64,000 bases of DNA, from assembly GCA_918807975.1 (NCBI GenBank), contig OU964928.1:930001-994000 (forward strand), written 5' to 3'. Numbering within the stretch: the first letter of the stretch is position 1; every line of letters begins with the position of its first letter. A model generated the notes under the pieces. The model saw nothing but the letters and a program-made list of their open reading frames with translations, made no database searches and was not told where the DNA came from. The translations under genes and the position numbers were made by a program. Shown here in pieces: positions 56,746-64,000 of this stretch. This DNA comes from Aplidium turbinatum (Eukaryota > Chordata > Ascidiacea > Aplousobranchia > Polyclinidae).

Positions 56746-57676
56746 TCTTCATATACTGTACAACACTTGTTCTTTTTGTCAACCTCATTTGTATGGAATG
56801 ATGTTTCAAATATATAATTAAACTATTTTCTATAATATTATATAGTTTCAAGTAAAAATCAAGAAATGAGCTATGACAAACAGAGGGTAGCTTAACTTAA
56901 TGAAGTCTGCAATTTATTTGCAATTGGAAAGCCAAGTTTCAAGAAGCAACAAGTATAATTTCAAGAAAAGTAACATGGCACAAAAAAATGTTATTACAGG
57001 TAACAACCTTTCCTACAATACCTTGTGATAACCACAAATTAGACTTTAGAAACCTTTTGAATCAAATACTCACAACATCACTTCCATTCATTGCAAGTGC
57101 TAACATTGACTCTTCCACTAATGTTGTGTAAACAATGCAAAGCATTGACAATGCTAATTGTGTCTTCATTATCAGCGGCAAGTAAAGTATGGTATCCTTC
57201 AACAGAGTAATGACATTTGGCAATACAAATCACAGCATTTTAATCAACAAACACTGAATTCTGTAATCAAAACATAGACAACAATGTGCATATGAAACCA
57301 GTTGTATTATACGTTGGAGAACATGTAGATCTGTAGGATCCATAACAGTATATATATGGTGGTTGAATAACATACGTAACCTACCGGTACTTGAGATTTT
57401 TAACCTCAAGTAAGGAAAGTCTGGTCAAGCAAGCAAATTTTGAATGACACTTAATAAGTTACATTTCCACAGGTGCCTAATGCCTAAGTACTATAGAACT
57501 AAAATAAAAATTACTTAGTGAGATATAAAATCTTACTAAAAATGTCAGCAATAAAAGACTTTCGTTTATAGTGAGCAATGAAGGGAATGCAGGCCCACTA
57601 GGATTATAATTACTTGAGAAAAAACGATGCAGATGCAACTGGTTTTCATGACAGCTCCAAACGGGATTTTGTCGAA
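56746..57676. other. Spacer, nothing recognised
   Basis: AT-rich DNA without supported gene or repeat. Confidence 0.35.
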
Positions 57677-57685
57677 CCACTTGAA

Positions 57686-58496
57686 GAACACAACCTAATT
57701 CGTACCATGAACAATTCGTACCGTCAGTTCGTACCTTGAAAAGATCGAGAAAATTTTTTTTAAAAAAGCCGAAGTCGCTGATCGCAGTTTCCGCAAACAT
57801 TTTAAATTTTTCCACAAACAAACAAAAACTCTTAGGATCATTACCAGAAATTTTAAAATGTTTGCGGAAACTCCGATCAACCCTAACCCCTAACCTTTTT
57901 AAAATGTTTGCGGAAACTCCGATCAACCCTAACCCTGAAGTTCACTTTTAAAATGTTTTGCTGAAACTGCGATCAGCGACTTTGGCAAACTCTTAGGATC
58001 ATTACCGGAAATTAAAAAATGTTTGCGGAAACTGCGGAACCTGCGATCAGCGACTTCGGCTTTGTTCTATTTTTTTCTCTCAATCTTTTCAGTTTGTTTG
58101 TTTGCGGAAACACCCTAACCCTAAACCCTATCCCTTTTAAAATATTTGCAGAAACTCCGAACAACCGTAACCCTTTTAAAATGTTTGCGGAAACTTCGAT
58201 CTGCGACTTCGGCAAACTCTTAGGATCATTACCGGAAATTTTAAAATGTTTGCGGAAACTGCGGAAAAACAAAAACTGCGATCAGCGATGTTCTATTTTT
58301 TTTATCTCAATCTTTTCAGTTTGTTTGTTTGTTTGCGGATACCGATAGCTAACCGATACTCCGATACCCTAACCTTTTCAAATGTTTGCGGAAACTGCGA
58401 TCAACGATTTCAGATTTTTTTAATTTTTTCTCTCGATTTTTTCAAGGTACCAACTGACGGTACGAATTGTTCATGGTACGAATTAGGTTGCACCCC
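57686..58496. mobile_element. Inverted-terminus element filled with telomere-like and GCGGAAACT minisatellite units
   Basis: Termini CAACCTAATTCGTACCATGA..CAGTTCGTACCTTGAAAAGATCGAG and the inverse at 58,437-58,490. Probable CACTTGAA duplications lie at 57,678-57,685 and 58,497-58,504. The interior repeats TTTAAAATGTTTGCGGAAAC and TGCGATCAGCGACTTCGGC with CCCTAACCC blocks between. No coding capacity. Confidence 0.7.
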
Positions 58497-58562
58497 CACT
58501 TGAACATGTATGATACACTATGGCTTCCGTGTCACTTAACTCACTGGAATTACGGCGAGACC

Positions 58563-59589
58563 CAGGGTTGCCAGATTGATAAAACAAAAAAGGCCAAATG
58601 CATCCCCAAAAAAGGCCAAATTATAGAAAAAAAGGCCAAACCTGAGGTTTTATTCTCTTTGTTGAAATCAGTGGTGTTTTTGCACTTACTTTAAACAACA
58701 AATTATATAATATTTATCCAGTTTCTATTGTTTTACATGTTATCTGTTAAAGAAGAATCGCTTAGTAAAATTCCTGAAAAAATGCAATCCATAAAATACA
58801 AACAGATAGGTATGGAAACAATTACAATACAACTGAAATATGCATACAACATTAGGCTAAGCATCATCCTGTTGACTAAAAAGCCATTAACGTCCACCAG
58901 TGAGACCCTAGTGACTAGTGAGAAGGAGTTAATATTGGCATATCATTTAATGCAATATGAAATAGTACACCCAATACAATTACTTGCAGGCTACATTAAA
59001 CACCCAACACTGCAAAATCAGAGAAATCAATTGCATTTATCATGTCCAACATCCTTCCACAATAAACACTCCTTACTATTCTAGGAATGCTAGCGCCTCT
59101 GCCATTTCGTTACTGCTAGTTTTACCATAAACAATATCAGATGTGAAACGCCTTATCATTATGGCACTGGCATCAAAGTTTGTGCAACATTTTCCATTCA
59201 GCAGCATGTCCATTTGTATTCGCAAAATCGTTTCCAAAAGCTCAGTCTGCATTTTGTTTCGCGTTTTTTTTTCACTGCAGTAAGTAATGAAAAATCCTCT
59301 CTACTACTGCATTACTGACAGGGATGCAGAGACATGTTAAAGCATAGCTAGCAAGGTCTTTGAAATGAGCATGATGTAAAACGCTACACCAAAACTTTTC
59401 ACTGTTGCTAGAGATAACCAAAAGAACTATGTAAACCAAAAGAAAAAAAGGCCAAACAAATGCCAATCGGGAAACTAAAAAAGGCCAAAAAAAGGCCAAG
59501 CGGCCAAACAAAAATTGTCCAGCCAAACACTTTTCAAAAAGGCCAAATTTCTGACATTTGGCCGTAAAAAGGCCAATCTGGCAACCCTG
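58563..59589. mobile_element. hAT element, 1,027 bp, with transposase remnant
   Basis: CAGGGTTGCCAGATTG and inverse CAATCTGGCAACCCTG, with perfect GCGAGACC duplications (58,555-58,562 and 59,590-59,597). Subterminal regions are AAAAAAGGCCAAA words in both orientations. Minus-strand transposase remnant at 59,084-59,450. Confidence 0.9.
59084..59450 (-). pseudogene. hAT transposase dimerisation domain, frame-shifted
   Basis: The minus frame reads SSNSEKFWCSVLHHAHFKDL then ASYALTCLCIPVSNAVVERI-F, the typical F--LA--ALSLL-IPVSNA-VERVFS block. About 59,290 the frame shifts and continues KKTRNKMQTELLETILRIQM and ASAIMIRRFTSDIVYGKTS, the following K-R-RM---LL--ILRI segment, to a stop at about 59,084. 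One disruption is visible. The N-terminal part is absent. Confidence 0.75.
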
Positions 59590-59670
59590 GCGAGACCTAA
59601 TGAAAGCTGCTGGTGTGTTTTAAGACCAAAGCATAGAGCATGACAAGGATCTCCAACATCGAGGCTGCCG

Positions 59671-61950
59671 GATGCAACCTAGTTCGTACTCCCAGTTTGT
59701 ACCCTGAAAAGATCAAGAGACAAAATTAAAAAAGCGGAAGTCGCTGATCGCAGTTTCTGCAAACATTTTTAAGTTTTTCCCCTGAAAAAATCGAAAGATA
59801 CTGTAGCGCAAAGCCGAAGTCGCTGATCGCAGGTTCCACTAATCCTGATCGTAACCCTAACGCTAACCCTCGCTCATCGCAGTTTCCGCAAACATTTTTT
59901 TGCAGTTTCCGCTAACCCTAGCTCCAATCATAGAGTAATCTATGCTCTAACCCTCGCTGATCGCAGTTTCCGCAAACATTTTTCTGCAGTTTCCGCTAAC
60001 CCTTACCCTAACCATAGAGTAATTTATGCTCTTACCCCAGGGATATCTAGAACAACGGGATTGCTGACTCTGTTTTGAAGTGGACAATAGGAGGGTTACT
60101 GCATCATTACTGCACAAACTAAAATGTGGATTTCTCAACATACAACCCATTTCTTGTTTTTAAAATGATGCTTGAAGATAAAATAATTTTAAAAAAGCAA
60201 AAAAAAAATTGAAAATGTGGCCGTTTTCCCCAAACCGCCACCAAGTGGTGAAAAATGCACAAATTTTAAACACAAATATTTTTAATACCACTTACTGGAT
60301 TTGAATCAAATTTTAACAGAATGTTTATAAGTATCAAGACTGAAGCTCTATGGAAGGAAATGAAGATATTTTTAGAAAATAAAAAGTTATTCGAATTGTT
60401 GCATTTTTTTAAAATTTTTGATCCTCGGACATGAAACAAATGGGTGCTGACAGCATCATGGACAAAATTGCCAAAATTCTTTGATCAGAGGCTTTGCATG
60501 TTTACTCTGTCTGATAGTGTTAAAAATTTGAAAGCGATTGGCAATAAATGAAAGAGATATTTGGGATTAAAATGTGGTACTTGGTTAAAAATCACATTTT
60601 ACGAAAAACAACAATAAACATTTTCAACACCTTAAAGCCTCCTTTATCATAAGTAGACCCTTTTTTTGTCTCTGCTTGGGTTTGTAATTTTTTCTTAAGT
60701 GCTTTTAATGTTTTTCTCCTGGCTTTGGATGTGTCAAAGCTTCTTTTTCTTGATTTGTCAAGTCAAAACTTGTCGAGTATCATATTTGGCAGATTTCTGA
60801 ATATGCAGAGATTTTGCCACTGTCTTGTTTTCTTAATTTTTTTTGCTGAAGTAGAAGGTTGGCAAAAAGGGCTTTGATCTTCTGTTGTTGGATGGCTTTC
60901 TGGTGTTACAGGAAAGGTTACACTTATGTTACAGTAACAGTTCATCAAATCTACCACCATTGTTAGACTTACAACCAACCTTATCCAACTTTTTTTGTTT
61001 AGCAATACCACGAAATTGAATTTTCTTACTTCTTCTCATGTTTTTTTTTATTTCCTATTTTTGATGACTAAAACTTGCCCAAAAGTGATGCAATAATCAA
61101 TTAAATATGAAAACTAAAGCTGTGTTCAATACTCTATTGAGTCTTATATGACTAACAGCAAAAGTTTGCTTTAAAATGATGATCTTAAGTTATAGACAAG
61201 GCCAGCCATTAGTTGTTGCTATGGGCGTTGCTAGGGAAGATGCCTAGGAGTGCCCACTTTCAAGACCTTATTTTAGCTTCACAGCAGGGATATCTAGAAA
61301 AGGCGACTTCTCAACAGCGTAATTGACACGCGCATTCGCCTTTTTCATTTTCGAGCGTTCACAGCGCTGACCCTAGGGATTGTAGATCATAGGGATGCGA
61401 AACTTCATCCGCTTTTGCCTTATCCGCAACACTAGAAGGGTTACGTTTTTTTGTAATTTACAAAATATTTTACTTTTTATGGGTTATAGCCTATAAGAAG
61501 AGTGAAGTTGGTTTTAAAGTAATTTAAGGTTTTTAGTTGAAAGCAAGCCAGCAGTAAAGCGTAAAAAAATGTCAAGTTGGCAATTGACCCTTCTAATGTT
61601 GAAGGAACAACGGAGTTGCGCGTCCCGTAATGTACCGTCCCTAGCTGACCCTTCTAGTGTCCATCGCTTTATCGAAATTTGCAAAGTCAGCAATCCCGTT
61701 GTTCTAGATATCCCTGCTCTTACCCTAACCATCGCTGATGGCAGTTTCCACAAACATTTTTCCGCAGTTGCCGCTAATCTTTACCCTAACTCTAACCATG
61801 GAGTAATTTATGCTCTAACCCTAACCCTCGCTGATCGCAGTTTCCGCAAATATTTTTCCGGTTTTGCAGTTTCCGCTAACCCTAACAACAAGTTTGTTTC
61901 AAATTTTTTGGGGAAACTCTGATCAGCGACCTCGGCTTTGTGCTATTAAA
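59671..61950. mobile_element. Second copy of the telomere-like minisatellite element, interrupted
   Basis: Begins GATGCAACCTAGTTCGTACT, the same terminus as at 57.69 kb. It continues with GCTGATCGCAGTTTCCGCAA units and CTAACCCTAACG blocks, resumes after an insertion (60,038-61,716) and stops at LINE sequence near 61,951. The second terminus is not in the window. Units run in the opposite sense to most of those in copy 1. Confidence 0.65.
60038..61716. mobile_element. Transposon of 1,679 bp nested in the minisatellite element
   Basis: CAGGGATATCTAGAACAACG at the left and inverted CGTTGTTCTAGATATCCCTG at the right, flanked by CTCTTACCC (60,029-60,037 and 61,717-61,725), nine bases. A third copy of the terminus, CAGGGATATCTAGAA, lies internally at 61,285. 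The minus frame 60,763-61,011 (SPFCQPSTSAKKIKKTRQW) and its continuation FDTSKARRKTLKALKKKLQT look like remains of a coding region that I cannot assign. A 9-bp duplication fits MULE-type or an 8-bp hAT plus chance. Confidence 0.7.
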
Positions 61951-61984
61951 CTAGAACGAGAAAGGAAAAAAGGACTGAAGAATT
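61951..61984 (+). mobile_element. LINE C-terminal fragment, part left of the foldback insertion
   Basis: Reads RTRKEKRTEELLD, the segment that in the 2.2-4.7 kb LINE reads DKRNTEELMSLL. Continues at 63,882 on the other side of the foldback. Confidence 0.6.
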
Positions 61985-61995
61985 GTTGGATACGG

Positions 61996-62245
61996 TCCCA
62001 CGAATTACCCATAAGTACCCATAAGCACCATAAGTACCCATAAGCTTCATAAGTCGCGTCGAATTACCCATAAGTACCCATAAGTCGCGTCGAATTACCC
62101 ATAAGCCCCATAAGTCGCATCGAATTACCCATAAGCCCCGTAAGTCGCGTCGAATTACCCATAAGCCCCATAAGTCGCGTCGAATTACCCATAGGCACCA
62201 TAAGTAGCATTGAATTACCTAGAAGTAACGTCGAATTACCCATAA
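61996..62245 (-). repeat. Minisatellite, left terminus of the second foldback
   Basis: About ten units of GAATTACCCATAAGxCCCAT..AAGTCGCGTC with variable spacers (short ones lack the GTCGCGTC part). Mirrored at 63,710-63,870 and partly present at the centre. Confidence 0.8.
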
Positions 62246-62284
62246 GCCTGTATAGTGTAGAGTGTAGTCTATAGCCGTCTAGAA

Positions 62285-62400
62285 GCCTAGTAGTCGGCTG
62301 CATAGCCGAGTGGTGAGGAGCACTGGCTGGGCGTTCCAAAATATAGTTCGACACCGCTCAAGAGCAGGACACTTGAAGGCATGCCTAAAGGTGGACACGA
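62285..62400 (+). repeat. tRNA-derived SINE module in left foldback arm
   Basis: GGCTGCATAGCCGAGTGGTG (A box) and ATAGTTCGACACCGCTCAAG (B box), then GGACACTTGAAGGCATGCC. The inverted partner lies at 63,545-63,665. Same family as the SINEs at 6.0, 6.9 and 44.5 kb. Confidence 0.65.
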
Positions 62401-62611
62401 AGATTGGCTTCGTTGCCTTCCTGTCCGCTTATGTGTAATCTGCAGTTTGCTGCAGCAGATGGAGTGTTTTGTCCGATAAAACACCTTAACATTGGACAAT
62501 TTTCCCTATGAACCAGGTGACTGCAGCATAGCAATCGTTCTCGCACTCAGCCAGAGACTTAATTCTTGCTTTGAACTTGATAATTAAAGAAAAAAAAGAA
62601 TAATGGCAAGG

Positions 62612-62690
62612 GTGGGAATCAAACCCGTGTCACCAAGTTCAACAGCCTTTGCCTTAAACACTCAGCCACGCAAGCGCTCGTGAAACCTTC
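62612..62690 (-). repeat. tRNA-like module, left foldback arm
   Basis: The reverse strand gives an A box in GTGGCTGAGTGTTTAAGGC and a B box in ACGGGTTTGATTCCCACCC. It is the mirrored copy of the module at 63,290-63,356. Confidence 0.55.
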
Positions 62691-63289
62691 GCTTAATTTG
62701 TTTATATGGGTAATGTTTCGAGAACGCTCACAATATTATCAGTTTAGTTTGTTTTTATTTCTGACCATCACAACGAAAAAACAATACACGACAAACTTAG
62801 CACAGATCTATAAAAGGTAGAAGCGACAAAACGCGGACGTTATAACGTGCACGATACCAAAGCCTGCAGATTACATATACGCTGACATGAGGCGTAAGTA
62901 CATTCGACGCGACTTATGGGGCATTTGGGTAATTCGACGCGACTTACGGGGCTTATGGGTAATTCGACGCGACCTATGGGGCGTCGAATTACCCATAAGC
63001 AACGTGGAATTACTTACGCCTTCATGTCAGCGTATATGTAATCTGCAAGTCGCTGTTGCGACTTGCGATCGTGTCACTTAAACTGATTGTCCTGCTTTGG
63101 TATCATGCACGTTATAACGTCCGCGTTTTGCCGCTTCTACCTTTTATAGACCTCTGCTAAGTTTGTCGTATATTGTTTTTTCGTTGTGATGGTCAGAAAT
63201 AAAAACAAACTAAACTGATAATATTGTAAACGTTCTCGAAACATTACCCATATAAACCAAATTAAGCGAAGATTTTACGAGCTCTTGCC

Positions 63290-63356
63290 TGGCTGAGTGG
63301 TTAAGGCAAAGGCTATTGAATTTGGTGACACGGGTTTGATTCCCACCCCTGCCATT
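63290..63356 (+). repeat. tRNA-like (Ser/Leu-type) module, right foldback arm
   Basis: TGGCTGAGTGGTTAAGGC is a textbook type II tRNA A box and D arm. GGGTTTGATTCCCACCCCTG carries a B box. The acceptor stem is poor and the long variable arm is missing, so it is a tRNA-derived promoter module rather than a tRNA gene. Confidence 0.55.
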
Positions 63357-63881
63357 ATTCTTTTTTTCTTTAATTATCAAGTTCAAAGCAAGAATTAAGT
63401 CTCTAGCTGAGTGCGAGAACGATTGCTATGCTGCAGTCACCTGGTTCATAGGGAAAATTGCCCAATGTTAAGGTGTTTTATCAGACAAAACACTCCATCT
63501 GCTGCAGCAAACTGCAGATTACACATAAGCGGACGGGAAGGCAACGAAGCCAATCTTCGTGTCCACCTTTAGGCATGCCTTCAAGTGTCCTGCTCTTGAG
63601 CGGTGTCGAACTATATTTTGGAACGCCCAGCCCGTGCTCATCACCACTCGGCTATGCAGCCGACTACTAGGCTTCTAGACGGCTATAGACTACACTCTAC
63701 ACTATACAGGCTTATGGGTAATTCGACGTTACTTCTATGTAATTCAATGCTACTTATGGTGCCTATGGGTAATTCGACGCGACTTATGGGGCTTATGGGT
63801 AATTCGACGCGACTTATGGTGCTTATGGGTACTTATGGGTACTTATGGGGCTTATGGGTAATTCGTGGGACCCGTTGGATA

Positions 63882-64000
63882 TGCTAGAGATGAGAGAAAC
63901 CATAGACCAACTGGCAAGGGCAAATGGAGTAAGATGGTATGGACATGTGATAAGGAGGGAGGAAGGAAGTTTTTTTAGAAAGGCACTAGATCTAAAGGTG
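63882..64000 (+). mobile_element. LINE C-terminal fragment, right of the foldback (runs off the window)
   Basis: Reads MLEMRETIDQLARANGVRWY then GHVIRREEGSFFRKALDLKV. It is closely related to NESVDKLAKANGVRWYGHVL of the LINE at 2.2-4.7 kb, on the opposite strand. With one copy of GTTGGATA it continues directly from the segment at 61,951-61,984 (..EELLD-MLEMRET..), confirming that the foldback inserted into it. Confidence 0.8.

Larger units (their letters stand above)
61993..63873. mobile_element. Second foldback element, 1,881 bp, inserted in a LINE
   Basis: Flanked by perfect GTTGGATA duplications (61,985-61,992 and 63,874-63,881). Ends are CGGTCCCACGAATTACCC and inverse GGGTAATTCGTGGGACCC. 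Each arm is ~0.9 kb. From outside in, it has tandem CGAATTACCCATAAG-CCCATAAGTCGCGT units of about 21-22 bp, a tRNA-like/SINE module, a second tRNA-like module, and a unique segment with TTATTTCTGACCATCACAAC. The centre (about 62,900-62,990) contains more of the 21-bp units. The right arm has ~40 extra bases near 63,050. No coding capacity. The 8-bp duplication points to hAT mobilisation. Confidence 0.85.

Noticed and set aside
57880-61870. CCCTAA stretches as a chromosome end
   Set aside because: They are short, interrupted, internal to a mobile element and followed by further genomic DNA.
63290-63356. A functional tRNA-Ser/Leu gene
   Set aside because: A and B boxes are good, but the acceptor stem does not close and the long variable arm is missing. 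It is repeated inverted at 62.6 kb within a transposon.
1-64000. LTR retroelements, endogenous viruses or Polintons
   Set aside because: No long direct terminal repeats, gag/pol/integrase, capsid or protein-primed polymerase motifs were seen. All RT sequences belong to LINEs.

Overview
This is an AT-rich animal genomic window, most likely from a marine invertebrate. The few host genes are split into short exons joined by GT..AG introns. The rest is dominated by cut-and-paste transposons, with LINE fragments and tRNA-derived SINEs. A tunicate or another deuterostome would fit the gene content, but I cannot fix the species. I saw no rRNA genes, functional tRNA genes, CRISPR arrays, LTR/retroviral elements or Polintons.

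Layout. 1-120 is the last exon of an unknown + strand gene. 2.1-9 kb holds an uninterrupted but 5'-truncated LINE, a second LINE tail and several SINE copies. 11,979-24,155 is the centrepiece: a 12.2-kb foldback transposon flanked by a perfect 8-bp target duplication. Its near-identical outer inverted repeats lead into two inverted arrays of a ~394-bp monomer (about 19-20 copies on the left, 8 on the right), separated by a loop that encodes the C-terminal part of a hAT transposase. 24.7-26.8 kb is another hAT element. 27-32.3 kb carries unassigned coding-like exons. 33.1-34.8 kb is a hAT element with a LINE inserted in it.

36,368-45,732 (+) is a five-exon gene whose exon phases all match. It encodes a ~203-residue protein that I read as a SPMIP2 (C4orf45)-like sperm/ciliary microtubule inner protein. 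Its introns hold two hAT elements, SINEs, a LINE end and inverted repeats. 49,603-51,476 (-) is the 3' half of a single-pass membrane protein gene of TGN38/46-KCT2 type: an acidic, N-glycosylation-rich lumenal region, one transmembrane helix, a basic tail, a YEKI sorting signal and a C-terminal SYIF. 53.5-53.9 kb (+) contains a possible exon with an ITAM-like motif.

54-64 kb is a transposon nest. It includes three more hAT elements with target duplications (two with transposase remnants) and a telomere-like minisatellite element present twice, one copy interrupted by another transposon. A second foldback element (61,993-63,873) with minisatellite ends and tRNA-like modules sits in a LINE with an 8-bp duplication. 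The transposons with 8- or 9-bp duplications together occupy roughly 25 kb. The two foldbacks look like the extreme of a trend visible in the simpler hAT elements, whose subterminal regions are already built from short repeated words.
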